Shown: positions 44,024 to 54,103, counted from the stretch's first letter. The stretch is 64,000 nucleotides of DNA from Stutzerimonas stutzeri (GCA_002339675.1 DDKB01000023.1:186001-250000), one strand, 5' to 3'. Numbers and translations are program-made. Notes: a model not told the origin generated them from the letters alone.

Positions 44024-45289
44024 ATGAGCCCTCTGCAACGCCACTGGCAATCGCCCGTCACCCGCATGAAGCTGGTGGCCGGCCTCCTTCTGTTAATCGC
44101 CGCCCTGCTCTATATCGGGGCCACCGCGATGGAGCCGCGCCATCCGGCGTGGGGCTATCTCTCCTCCTTTGCCGAAGCGGCCATGGTCGGCGCGATTGCC
44201 GACTGGTTCGCCGTCACCGCACTGTTCCGCCACCCGCTCGGCCTGCCGATCCCGCACACGGCGATCATTCCGCGCAGCAAGGCGCGCATCGGGCGTAACC
44301 TCTCGACGTTCATCACCACGCATTTCCTCTCCACGCCGCTGGTGCTGGCCAAGCTCGAGGCGTTGGACATCGGCGGGCGCCTGGCCAGCTGGCTGCAGCA
44401 TCCGGCCAACGCCGCTGCCGTGGGCCGGCAGCTCACCGGGGTGGCGCGTTTTGGCGTCGACTCGCTGCACGACGAGCGCGTACAGCAGTTCGTCAGGAGA
44501 AAACTGATCAACCGCGCACGCAAGGTCGACCTGGCGCCCGTGTGTGGCCAGGTGTTGGAAATGCTCACCCGCCAGGGCAAGCACCAGGCCATGCTCGACG
44601 AAGGACTGATCAAGCTCGACGCTCTGCTGCAGGATGACGACACCCGCGCGCTGGTGGCCGACGCCATCACCGCCGAAGTCCGTACCCTTCGCTACCTGGG
44701 GCTGGGCAAGGCAGTGGGCGGCTGGTCGGCAAACAAGTTCGTCGACGGCGTCTCGGCGGTGATCGCCGAGGTGGCCAACGACCCGGACCATCCCCTGCGT
44801 GAGCGCTTCGACGAGCACGTCGCCGAGTACATCGAGCGTCTCAAGCATGACCCGGCCTACCGCCTGGAAGTTGAGCGCATCGTTGCCCAATTGCTTGAGC
44901 ACCCGGCCACCACCGAATACCTGCAGACGCTCTGGCAGGAACTGACCCAGTGGTTGCAGACCGACCTGGACAGCCCTGACTCGCGCATCGGCAGGCGCAT
45001 CGTGACGCTGACCCGGGGGTTGGGCGACTCGCTCGCCGCTGACGCCGCCATGCGGGGCTGGATCAACGAACAGCTCAGCGCCGCCGCACCGGGCATGCTC
45101 GAGCGGTACCGCGGGCAGATCGGCAAGTACATCGCCCAGCGCGTGGAAAACTGGGAAAGCCGCGAACTGGTCGAGCAAATGGAACAGAGCGTGGGCAAGG
45201 ACCTGCAGTACATCCGCATCAACGGCACCCTGGTCGGCGGCCTGGTCGGGCTGGTGCTGCACGCATTGACCCAGCTGGCCATCGGCTAG
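44024..45289 (+). CDS. DUF445 family membrane-associated protein
   Basis: A 421-residue protein of the DUF445 family. Two N-terminal hydrophobic segments at about residues 13-31 and 40-65 contain GYLSSFAEAAMVGAIADWFAV, and the stretch ALFRHPLGLPIPHTAIIPRSK is the family signature. A C-terminal membrane segment (NGTLVGGLVGLVLHAL) closes the protein. Function is unknown. AGAGGA precedes the ATG. It converges with the ABC ATPase gene. Confidence 0.88.
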   Translation: MSPLQRHWQSPVTRMKLVAGLLLLIAALLYIGATAMEPRHPAWGYLSSFAEAAMVGAIADWFAVTALFRHPLGLPIPHTAIIPRSKARIGRNLSTFITTHFLSTPLVLAKLEALDIGGRLASWLQHPANAAAVGRQLTGVARFGVDSLHDERVQQFVRRKLINRARKVDLAPVCGQVLEMLTRQGKHQAMLDEGLIKLDALLQDDDTRALVADAITAEVRTLRYLGLGKAVGGWSANKFVDGVSAVIAEVANDPDHPLRERFDEHVAEYIERLKHDPAYRLEVERIVAQLLEHPATTEYLQTLWQELTQWLQTDLDSPDSRIGRRIVTLTRGLGDSLAADAAMRGWINEQLSAAAPGMLERYRGQIGKYIAQRVENWESRELVEQMEQSVGKDLQYIRINGTLVGGLVGLVLHALTQLAIG

Positions 45290-45320
45290 CCGGCTTCAGC
45301 CGCGACCGACGAGGGGCGGC

Positions 45321-45980
45321 TCAGGCGCTGAGCAAACGCAGGGATTCGCTGATGTGGCTGGCGCTGGCATCACCCGTCAACGGCCGGTCCCAGCGCAGCG
45401 TCGCCGGGCGCCCGCCGAGGTACCACAGGCGGTTGGCCAATTGGTCGGCATCGCGCGCGTCGTGGGTCACGCAGATCATCGCCATCTGTGGCTGCGCGTC
45501 GAGCAGGCGGACGATGAGCGCACGCAACTCCGCCGCACGGCCGGGGTCCAGCGAGGCGAAGGGTTCGTCAAGCAGCAGCAGGTCCGGCCGTACCGCCAGG
45601 CTGCGCGCCAGAGCCGCGCGGCGAGCCATCCCCAGCGACAGTTGCTCGGGCAGCCGGTCCGCGGCGTCGCCCAGCCCCACTTCGTCCAGCAGCCGCTCGA
45701 TGTCGGCAGCCGAAGCGCCAACCAGTGCGAGGTTCTGCCGCACGCTGCGCCAGGGTAGCAGGCGGTGCTCCTGGAACAGGTAGCCGACCCGCGGCGGCGT
45801 GCCCGCACGAAGCGTCGGCCGCAGCCGCGGGTCAAGCCCGGCAATGGCGTTGAGCAGGGTCGTCTTGCCGACACCCGAGGGGCCAAGCAGGCAGATGCGG
45901 TCGCCGGCCGCCACCTGCAGGTCGATCGACCCGAGCACCGGATGGGCGGCCGCAGCGCCGTCGACATGCAGCTCAAGCAT
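45321..45980 (-). CDS. ABC transporter ATPase, NitT/TauT type
   Basis: A 219-residue ATPase. Walker A is GPSGVGKTT (residues 33-41), the Q-loop Gln70 lies in YLFQEHRLLPW, the signature is LSLGM (114-118; the usual LSGGQ is changed at two positions), and Walker B ends LLLLDEP (134-140). It overlaps the permease gene by 8 nt. The three genes run substrate-binding protein, permease, ATPase, forming a complete importer. Confidence 0.92.
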   Translation of the reverse strand: MLELHVDGAAAAHPVLGSIDLQVAAGDRICLLGPSGVGKTTLLNAIAGLDPRLRPTLRAGTPPRVGYLFQEHRLLPWRSVRQNLALVGASAADIERLLDEVGLGDAADRLPEQLSLGMARRAALARSLAVRPDLLLLDEPFASLDPGRAAELRALIVRLLDAQPQMAMICVTHDARDADQLANRLWYLGGRPATLRWDRPLTGDASASHISESLRLLSA

Positions 45981-46734
45981 GTTGCACGCCCGCCTCGCGC
46001 CAGGCCGATGCCCGCCGCTCGAGGGGTTGCAGCGCGGCCAGTTCGATCAGCTGTACCACGGCAATGAATGCCAGGCTGTAGGCCAGGATGCTGGCCACGT
46101 CGAACACCTGGAAGGCCATGTGCAGCTGGAAACCGACGCCGTCCGAGCGCCCCAGCAGCTCGACCACCAGCACGATCTTCCAGATCAGTGCCAGGCCGCC
46201 GCGGGTCGCTGCCATCAGGTAGGGAAACAGCTGCGGCAGCCACACCTCCAGCGCCCGCTGCCGGCGGCTGAAGCCATACACCCGGGCCATCTGCTCGAGT
46301 TTCGGATCCAGGCTGCGCGCCCCTTCGCGCAGGGTGACCGCGACGTTGGGCACCTTGTTGACCACCACGGCGAGCACGGCGGCCGCTTCCACCAGCCCGA
46401 ACCAGACGTAGAGCAGGATGATAGTGACCAGCGCCGGCAGATTGAGGAACAGCACCAGCAGCGGATCGAGCACGGCGTTGGCCGTTCGCGAGCGGCCCAT
46501 CCATACGCCGAGCAGCGCGCCCAGGGCCATCGCCAGGCAAAAGCTGATCAGCACCCGACGCAGGGTGATGAGCAGGTGGTGCGGCAGCTCGCCGCTTTGC
46601 AGCGCCTGCCAGAAGGTAACCAGCACCGCCGCTGGCGAGGGCAATAAGGGGCTGTGCATCAGCCAGGCGGCCAGTGCCCAGCACGCCACCAGCAGCGGCA
46701 ATGCGAGCCAGCAGGCCCAGCGCGTGTCGGTCAT
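45973..46734 (-). CDS. ABC transporter permease, NitT/TauT type
   Basis: A 253-residue inner-membrane permease with about six helices. The BPD-type EAA region is LREGARSLDPKLEQMARVYG at about 145-164. The ATG at 46734 overlaps the stop of the substrate-binding gene (ATGA), so the longer open frame to 46923 is not used. It resembles SsuC/TauC/NrtB-like permeases; the imported compound is not known. Confidence 0.92.
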   Translation of the reverse strand: MTDTRWACWLALPLLVACWALAAWLMHSPLLPSPAAVLVTFWQALQSGELPHHLLITLRRVLISFCLAMALGALLGVWMGRSRTANAVLDPLLVLFLNLPALVTIILLYVWFGLVEAAAVLAVVVNKVPNVAVTLREGARSLDPKLEQMARVYGFSRRQRALEVWLPQLFPYLMAATRGGLALIWKIVLVVELLGRSDGVGFQLHMAFQVFDVASILAYSLAFIAVVQLIELAALQPLERRASAWREAGVQHA

Positions 46735-47717
46735 GGTTCGCTCTGGAACAGCGCAGCCGGCATCAGCGCCGCCGGAGCGGTGCCGGTCAGCGTCAGGAGT
46801 CGCTGCAGGGTCGCGATGCGCGCCGCGTCCAGCGGTTGCGGGATGCCCTCGACGAAGCTGTCGCGCAAGGCGGCAAATACCGCGTCGCTGTCGGCGCGCA
46901 ACAACGGACGGATCGCTTGCCACGGTTCGGCGCCGCTCGCCAGCTCACGCTTGGTCTGGCGCAGGGCCTGGCTGAAGTGCTGCAGCAGCGACTCGTGCGC
47001 GTCAGCCCAGTGCGCGGGGAACAGGTAGCCGAGCACCGGCAGGTCGGGGTCGAGCGCCAGGGTGCCGACCAGATCGGCCAGCCGCAGGGCCGTGCGCACG
47101 CCGCCCTCGCCGCGCAGGCGCGCCGAGAAGTGCCAGAACGTCAGCAGCGCATCGATCTGCCCGCGGCGCAGCGCCTGGCCGAGCAACGGCGGCGCGGCGT
47201 ACTGCACGGTGGCTTCGCCTGCCAGATCGATGCCCTGGCGTGCCGCCACGCGCTGCAGCAACTGCCAGCCGAGGCCGTCCGGCCCGCCTGCCACGCCGAT
47301 GCGCTTGCCGCGTAGGTCGGCCAGGCCATGAATGTCACTGTCTTCGGGGACCAGCACTTCGCCGATCTGCGACGAGAACGGCAGGTAACGATAGGCGGTG
47401 CCGGCGGCATAACGGGACTGCGCCCACAGCAGGTCGCTCACCGCGCCGTCGACGCTGCCGCTGGTCAGCGCCAGCCGCGAGGCCGGCAGGTCGGCCACCA
47501 GCCGCACCTGCAAGTCGAACCCGTTGGCATGATCCAGCCCGCGACGCTTGAGGTGGTCGAGTTCCCAGTGCGGCGTGCCGAACTGCAGCACGCTGAGGGT
47601 CAGTACCGGCAGGTCGCCGGCAAAGGCGCCCGCCGGTAGCAGGGCGATCAGCGCCACGCAGCCCAGGTGACGGACGCAGGCGGACAAGCGGGTGAGGCAG
47701 CGCGCAAAGAGCTTCAT
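46731..47717 (-). CDS. ABC transporter substrate-binding protein, NrtA/SsuA type
   Basis: A 328-residue periplasmic binding protein. The signal peptide spans about residues 1-33 and ends LPAGAFAG. The mature part shows the NMT1/SsuA-like pattern LRGKRIGVAGGPDGLGWQLL and QIDALLTFWHF. It is the first gene of the three-gene importer. The ligand could be a sulfonate, nitrate-like anion, pyrimidine or other small molecule; residue-level prediction is not possible here. A HIT hydrolase gene lies 106 nt upstream on the same strand. Confidence 0.9.
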   Translation of the reverse strand: MKLFARCLTRLSACVRHLGCVALIALLPAGAFAGDLPVLTLSVLQFGTPHWELDHLKRRGLDHANGFDLQVRLVADLPASRLALTSGSVDGAVSDLLWAQSRYAAGTAYRYLPFSSQIGEVLVPEDSDIHGLADLRGKRIGVAGGPDGLGWQLLQRVAARQGIDLAGEATVQYAAPPLLGQALRRGQIDALLTFWHFSARLRGEGGVRTALRLADLVGTLALDPDLPVLGYLFPAHWADAHESLLQHFSQALRQTKRELASGAEPWQAIRPLLRADSDAVFAALRDSFVEGIPQPLDAARIATLQRLLTLTGTAPAALMPAALFQSEP

Positions 47718-47823
47718 GACTGCAGGGTACGAAGCGCCTCAATGGGCACGAATAGTACTTTGGTGCCTCTTCGCTGCTGCGATGGTCGCGCCCGGACAGC
47801 GCTTAACGCTCAGCCCGGGCCCG

Positions 47824-48267
47824 TTATTCCTGGCGATCAATGGCCGCCAGCAGCCGAGCCTGCAGCTGTTCGAGCGCGGCCGGCTCGGCTTTGCCGGCGG
47901 CATGAATGCCAAGCCCCTCGCCGGTATAGCGCGGAACGATGTGTACATGGATATGAAAGACAGTCTGGCCCGCCGGTGCGCCATTGAACTGGGCGACCTG
48001 CACACCGTCAGGCTGCAACTCGTCAACGATCGCACGGGTCAGCTTCTGCACCACCGCCATCACCTTGCACAGGGCCTCGGTATCCACATCGAGCAGGTTG
48101 CACGCCGCCGACTGCTTCGGAATCACCAAGGCATGGCCATAGGACTGAGGGAACAGGTCGAGGAAGGCGAGCACGTCGTCATCTTCGTAGAGGCGGTAGC
48201 AAGGCGCGTCGCCACGAATGATCTGGGCGAAGATGTTCTGCGGATCGTAGGGGGTAGTGAGGGACAC
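47824..48267 (-). CDS. HIT-family nucleotide hydrolase
   Basis: A 147-residue histidine-triad protein. The triad motif HIHVHIVPR places His105, His107 and His109. The start is the GTG at 48267 with GGAG about 9 nt upstream, giving the typical N-terminus YDPQNIFAQIIRGDAP. HIT proteins hydrolyse nucleoside phosphoramidates or dinucleotides; exact substrate not inferable. Confidence 0.92.
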   Translation of the reverse strand: MSLTTPYDPQNIFAQIIRGDAPCYRLYEDDDVLAFLDLFPQSYGHALVIPKQSAACNLLDVDTEALCKVMAVVQKLTRAIVDELQPDGVQVAQFNGAPAGQTVFHIHVHIVPRYTGEGLGIHAAGKAEPAALEQLQARLLAAIDRQE

Positions 48268-48400
48268 GTGATGCGCTCCGTGGCAGGCAAGGGCCTGCGA
48301 CCATAGCGACAACGCGGGGTGCCAACAAGACGGGCCGCATGGGTGCCAGGCCCCGGGCCGCCTCGTTATCGGCCGCCGCATCCCAGGCGGCGGGCGCCAG

Positions 48401-48838
48401 TCAGCGCAGCGCCTCGGACTTGCTGGCGTAATCCTCGCTGTTGATTTCGTGGGTCCGCAACACGGCCTCGAGTTCTTCCCGAATCCGGGGGTCGGTCACG
48501 CTCTCGAGCAGGGCCTCGAGCCGGCGGATCACCCATTTCTGCCCACGGTCGACCAACGCCAGCCGCTCGCCCAGGTCTGCAATCGCCATGCATTTTTCGT
48601 AGAAGGCACCGCGCGTGTGGCCTGGCTCGGCACCAAGCAGCAGCAGGCAGTCGCGCAGGCGCCGGCAACTATCGGCCTCGCCGCGATGGACCTGCGCCAG
48701 CACGCTGCGCTGCAGCTCGCCGGTGGCTTCGGCCAGGCTGGCCCGGGCGACCTGGGCCCCGGCGCGTTCGGCACTGAGCAGTTCGTCGAGCGCCTCGATC
48801 AGGTGTTCCCGGTCGATACCCGGGGCGTGGGTAGTCAT
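48401..48838 (-). CDS. Helical protein, possible DUF6306/ferritin-like
   Basis: A 145-residue all-helical protein with the pattern LIEALDELLSAERAGAQVA and RGAFYEKCMAIADLGERLALVDRGQKWVIRRLE, resembling small four-helix proteins of the ferritin-like or DUF6306 type. The putative metal-ligand pattern is not complete, so iron binding is not claimed. AGGAG precedes the ATG at 48838. It is divergent from the orphan ccoN gene across about 400 bp and might share its regulation. Confidence 0.65.
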   Translation of the reverse strand: MTTHAPGIDREHLIEALDELLSAERAGAQVARASLAEATGELQRSVLAQVHRGEADSCRRLRDCLLLLGAEPGHTRGAFYEKCMAIADLGERLALVDRGQKWVIRRLEALLESVTDPRIREELEAVLRTHEINSEDYASKSEALR

Positions 48839-49234
48839 GTCGTGTCTCCTTGCCGGCAGTGCCGGAGCTGATGGCGTGCATCCGTTGGCAGCGCCAGGGC
48901 CGAGCGCCGCGTTCGCGACCGATGCTAGCTGCCACGGGGGCATCACCCCCAATGAAAATTGTTGGCGTGACAGTGCATTGGTTTTGCTCGTTGCGATTGA
49001 ACAGATCAACGACCAGGGCAGCAACCAAGTCGGAGGCGACCGGGCGGGCGCCTTTAAATCATTATTATTGATTTCAATGGACATTATTATTCCTTTGCAT
49101 CCATTAAAAGCGTCTATCAGACTGGCTCTGTTTCGTTTCGCAGCCGCGAGTACGCAGGCCAAGCCCCGGTCCGAGGGCGTTTGCGAGGGCTGCGAGTGAA
49201 CGCGACACCTCCTTGCGTGCAACCGGAATTTCTC
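48839..49234. other. Intergenic regulatory region upstream of orphan ccoN
   Basis: About 396 bp without a credible gene. The part from 49050 to 49110 is markedly AT-rich for this genome. It contains ATTGATTTCAAT (49067-49078), an inverted repeat ATTGA-TT-TCAAT, flanked by two copies of CATTATTATT at 49060-49069 and 49082-49091, 22 bp apart. At 48997-49009 TTGAACAGATCAA resembles an ANR/FNR box but has one base too few in the centre. The region most likely carries promoters for both divergent genes. Confidence 0.55.
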
Positions 49235-50683
<1,449 letters not shown>

Positions 50684-50686
50684 GGC

Positions 50687-50902
50687 ATGCCCATTCTGAT
50701 CCTACTGACGATGATTACCCTGACCATGGCGGTGCTGAGCCTTCGCAACCTGCCGCCCGACGAAGCGCAGCAGGTCGCCCTGCTGCCGTTTGCCGATGAC
50801 CCGGAAGCAGCGCGGCAGCTGACCCGCGAGACCGGTCTGGTCTGCGAGCGCGTGGTGCAGCCGGCCAAAGAACCGGAGCCGCCCTACCGGCTCGTGGCCT
50901 GA
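50687..50902 (+). CDS. Small single-helix protein with CcoQ-like motif
   Basis: A 71-residue protein with an N-terminal hydrophobic helix (residues 3-19) and a soluble tail. Residues 26-38, DEAQQ then VALLPFADD, match the tail of CcoQ, the small assembly subunit of cbb3 oxidases, which also has one helix followed by an LPFADD-type motif. The rest (ETGLVCERVVQ; EPPYRLVA) is not CcoQ-like. The gene begins 3 nt after the ccoN stop. In P. aeruginosa, ccoN4 is likewise followed by a small gene (PA4134). A subunit or assembly factor for the orphan CcoN is inferred. Confidence 0.75.
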   Translation: MPILILLTMITLTMAVLSLRNLPPDEAQQVALLPFADDPEAARQLTRETGLVCERVVQPAKEPEPPYRLVA

Positions 50903-51206
50903 CCAGCTGTTTCGTGTCGCCCGTACGGATTTGGGGTAGCGCCTCGCTACCCCGGCTGTATCGAAGCGGTAAGGCCAAACGGTTTCGAAACCACGGACGT
51001 TAAAGCAACGACAGGCTCAGTAAGGGGCCCCAACCCGAACAAGATCCTTCAAACCTGGACCCACACGGCCCGTCCGCCACCCGCTGCTTTATTCCAGGCG
51101 TTCTGCTGCGCCTGTCGATCGCTTGGTTTGTGCTCCGATTCGGCGGAACGATGCGCTTCGCACTGCTCTCTCAACATCACCATCCACGTGATCTGAGGTT
51201 GCCTCA
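50903..51206. other. Intergenic region between ccoN4 module and carboxypeptidase gene
   Basis: About 304 bp with no gene seen. It contains the GGGGTAGCG/CGCTACCCC hairpin (50933-50953), a 12-bp perfect palindrome GGTTTCGAAACC (50981-50992), and just before the next gene TGAGGTTGCCTCA. The first hairpin could terminate the ccoN4 transcript although it lacks a T-tract. Confidence 0.45.
50933..50953 (+). terminator. Candidate terminator or hairpin after the ccoN4 module
   Basis: A perfect 9-bp stem GGGGTAGCG/CGCTACCCC with a 3-nt loop starts 31 nt after the small gene. No T-tract follows. Confidence 0.5.
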
Positions 51207-52454
51207 ATGCACGCCCGTCCCGCCCCGCTCACCGCTGCCATGGCCCTGTGTCTTCTTTCCCTTGGCGCCGTCGCCGCCGACCTGAAACCTGCCGAGCTAC
51301 TCAAGCAGGCAGAAGCCGAACGAAAGCCTTATCTCGAAACGGTGAAGGAACTTGTTGCCGTCGATACCGGTACAGGCCAGGCAAAAGGACTCGCTACGGT
51401 CAGCCAGATGCTGGTCAAGCGCCTCGAGGCGTTAGGTGCCACGGTCACCAGCACTTCCGCCTCGCCTTCGGCGGGCGACAATATCGTCGGCACGCTTCAA
51501 GGCTCGGGCACGAAGGATTTCCTGCTGATGGTTCACTACGACACGGTGTTTGCCGAAGGCACCGCGGCCAAGCGACCGTTCCGCATGGATGAGCAACGCG
51601 CCTACGGGCCCGGCGTTGCGGATGCCAAAGGCGGGGTCGCGATGATTCTGCATGCGCTCAAATTGCTGAAAGAGCAGGATTTCGACGACTTCGGGACCAT
51701 TACCGTGCTGTTCAATCCCGACGAGGAGATGGGCTCATCTGGCTCGAAGAAGCTCATCGCAGACCTTGCCCGCAAGCACGATTACGTCTTTTCCTACGAG
51801 CCACCAGACCAGGACGCGGTGACAACTGCAACTAACGGCATTAACGCGGTGATGCTCAACGTAAAGGGTAAATCCTCACACGCCGGATCTGCGCCCGAAC
51901 AAGGGCGCAACGCTGTCATGGAGCTTGCTCATCAACTTCTCCAGCTGAGGGATCTAGGCAACTCGGACAAGGGCACCACGGTGAACTGGACGATGATCAA
52001 GGGCGGTGAGAAGCGCAATATCATTCCGGACAGCGCCGCGGCCGAAGCGGATATGCGCTATTCCGACCTGAGCGAATACGACCGCGTACTGGCCGACGCG
52101 CAGCGAATCATCAAAGACAAACTGATCGAGGACACCACGGTCGAGCTGCGCATCGATAAAGGCCGGCCGCCATTGGCGAAGAATGACGGTTCGGAGCAAC
52201 TGGCTGAAACGGCGCAAAAACTCTATGGAAAAATCGATAAAACCATCGAACCGATCGCCATGCGTTTCGGCACGGATGCCGGCTATGCCTACGTTCCGGA
52301 CAGCAAAAAGCCTGCCGTGCTCGAAACCATGGGTGTGGTCGGTGCAGGTTTGCACTCGGATGAAGAGTATCTGGAGCTGGTCAGCATCGCGCCGCGCCTG
52401 TATTTGACGGTGGCAATGATCAAGACGTTGTCCGGCGAGCGCCCGCCCCGCTAG
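51207..52454 (+). CDS. Secreted M20 glutamate carboxypeptidase (CPG2-like)
   Basis: A 415-residue zinc metallopeptidase with a signal peptide ending at about Ala24. It matches the carboxypeptidase G2 pattern: metal ligands His110 in MVHYDTV, Asp139 in GPGVADAKGG, Glu174 in NPDEEMG, Glu198 in SYEPP and His383 in GLHSDEEY; Glu173 is the general base. The C-terminal zinc ligands and dimer domain fit. CPG2-type enzymes hydrolyse C-terminal glutamate from folates and peptides. Third-codon positions look less GC-rich than the neighbours, hinting at transfer. It is solitary. Confidence 0.92.
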   Translation: MHARPAPLTAAMALCLLSLGAVAADLKPAELLKQAEAERKPYLETVKELVAVDTGTGQAKGLATVSQMLVKRLEALGATVTSTSASPSAGDNIVGTLQGSGTKDFLLMVHYDTVFAEGTAAKRPFRMDEQRAYGPGVADAKGGVAMILHALKLLKEQDFDDFGTITVLFNPDEEMGSSGSKKLIADLARKHDYVFSYEPPDQDAVTTATNGINAVMLNVKGKSSHAGSAPEQGRNAVMELAHQLLQLRDLGNSDKGTTVNWTMIKGGEKRNIIPDSAAAEADMRYSDLSEYDRVLADAQRIIKDKLIEDTTVELRIDKGRPPLAKNDGSEQLAETAQKLYGKIDKTIEPIAMRFGTDAGYAYVPDSKKPAVLETMGVVGAGLHSDEEYLELVSIAPRLYLTVAMIKTLSGERPPR

Positions 52455-52696
52455 CTGTCGGCACAAGCCACACCGAAGGCCGCCTTCGGTGTGGCTCGTC
52501 CTGACCGATCGAGAACTGTCGCAGCACCCCACCCAAGGCAGCCAGACCACTGTCATTCGCACCACGCATCGAACCGGTATTGCCATGGTCTGCGCACGGC
52601 ACCCGCAACGGCTGCAACCGCGCCTACGCGTTCGGCAAAAAACCGCGCCGGAGGCTGAGCTATCCTCAAGCCTTCATCGTTTGGAGAGCACGCCCC

Positions 52697-53401
52697 ATGC
52701 ACGATCTATCCACCTTCCCTATTACCCATAAATGGCCTGCCAGCTACCCGGACCGCCTGCAGCTGTATTCGCTGCCGACGCCCAACGGGGTGAAGGTGTC
52801 GATCATGCTGGAAGAGATCGGCCTGCCCTACGAGGCCCACCTGGTCAGCTTCGAAAGCAACGACCAGCTTTCCGAGGAATTCCTCTCGCTGAACCCGAAC
52901 AACAAGATCCCGGCGATACTCGACCCCAACGGGCCGGGCGGCGAGCCGCTGGCGTTGTTCGAGTCCGGCGCGATCCTGGTGTACCTGGCAGAAAAGACCG
53001 GCCAGTTGCTGCCCGAGGATGCGGCGGCACGCTACGAGACGATCCAGTGGCTGATGTTCCAGATGGGCGGCATCGGACCGATGTTCGGCCAGCTGGGCTT
53101 CTTCCACAAATTCGCCGGCAAGGATTACGACGACAAGCGTCCACGCGACCGCTACGCCGCCGAGGCCCAACGCCTGCTGGGCGTGCTGGACAGGCGTCTG
53201 GAGGGCCGCGACTGGCTCATGGGCGGGCGCTACAGCATTGCCGACATCGCCACCTTTCCCTGGGTGCGCAACCTGGTGGGCTTCTACGAAGCGCGCGAGC
53301 TTGTCGAATTCGAGCGTTTCGTCAACGTGCAGCGTGTGCTGGACACCTTCGTCGCACGCCCGGCGGTGGCCAAGGGCCTGAACATTCCGCCACGCGGCTG
53401 A
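52697..53401 (+). CDS. Glutathione S-transferase, YghU/YfcG (Nu-class) type
   Basis: A 234-residue GST with the Nu-class N-terminus LQLYSLPTPNGVKVSIMLEE, including the Thr-Pro-Asn stretch that binds glutathione disulfide, and SLNPNNKIPAI. The C-domain contains MFGQLGFFHKFAG. Nu-class members act as disulfide-bond reductases using glutathione. The start is ATG 52697; the frame is open from 52580 without a better start. Confidence 0.9.
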   Translation: MHDLSTFPITHKWPASYPDRLQLYSLPTPNGVKVSIMLEEIGLPYEAHLVSFESNDQLSEEFLSLNPNNKIPAILDPNGPGGEPLALFESGAILVYLAEKTGQLLPEDAAARYETIQWLMFQMGGIGPMFGQLGFFHKFAGKDYDDKRPRDRYAAEAQRLLGVLDRRLEGRDWLMGGRYSIADIATFPWVRNLVGFYEARELVEFERFVNVQRVLDTFVARPAVAKGLNIPPRG

Positions 53402-53505
53402 GCGCCCCCCGGCGCTACCAGTCAACCCCACGCGACCCGACCTCGCGGGTCCGCAGCCTGCTGCAGGGGCCCTGAACCTCGGGCGTCCCGATGCGCTAGC
53501 GCAGC

Positions 53506-53536
53506 CGCCAGCCGCCGGACTCGCCGGCGGCTGGCG
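53506..53536. repeat. Long GC-rich hairpin
   Basis: A perfect 13-bp stem CGCCAGCCGCCGG/CCGGCGGCTGGCG with a 5-nt loop lies 104 nt after the GST gene. A 12-bp palindrome TGCGCTAGCGCA precedes it (about 53492-53503). Could act as a terminator without T-tract; function not shown. Confidence 0.5.
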
Positions 53537-53664
53537 CGCCGATCACAAAAATTATGCGCCCGGTGTCGATTTCCGCCTCGCCCGCTCGACCAGTGATCGG
53601 AGCCGGCGGAAACTCGTTTAGATCCGTCTAGGCTGATTCTCCCATTAGATGAAGGAGTCGCACG

Positions 53665-54084
53665 ATGCGATTCATGGTGATGATCAAGGCCAACCGCGAC
53701 ACCGAAGCGGGCGTGATGCCGGGCGAGGACGTGCTCGCAGCCATGGGCCGGTACAACGAAGCGTTGGTGGATGCTGGCGTGATGCTCGGCGGTGAGGGCT
53801 TGCATCCCAGTTGCCGAGGCGCCCGCGTGCGCTTCAGCGACGGGCAACCCTCGGTGGTGGACGGCCCGTTCGCCGAAACCCGCGAGTTGATCGCCGGCTA
53901 TTGGCTGTTCCAGACCGGCTCGCTGCAAGAAGCCATCGACTGGGTGAAACGGTGCCCAGCGTCCGCCATTGGCGATTCAGAAATCGAGATTCGTCAGATT
54001 TTCGAAGCCGAAGACTTCGGCGCTGAATTCACCCCCGAATTGCGCGAGCAGGAAGAACGATTGCGCGCGCGGATCACGTCATAA
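53665..54084 (+). CDS. YciI-family protein
   Basis: A 139-residue YciI-type (dimeric alpha/beta barrel) protein. MRFMVMIKANRDTEAG and the motif DGPFAETRE with Asp66-Gly-Pro-Phe are the family pattern. In many bacteria these proteins are encoded near ECF sigma factors; none is adjacent here. GGAG lies upstream of the ATG. A PhnB-like gene follows after 19 nt. Confidence 0.88.
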   Translation: MRFMVMIKANRDTEAGVMPGEDVLAAMGRYNEALVDAGVMLGGEGLHPSCRGARVRFSDGQPSVVDGPFAETRELIAGYWLFQTGSLQEAIDWVKRCPASAIGDSEIEIRQIFEAEDFGAEFTPELREQEERLRARITS

Positions 54085-54103
54085 CCCGAACAGGAGAGTG
54101 CAC

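Noticed and set aside
48997..49009. TTGAACAGATCAA as an ANR/FNR box upstream of ccoN4
   Set aside because: The two half-sites leave five bases between TTGA and TCAA instead of six, so it is not a canonical site; kept only as a note on the region.
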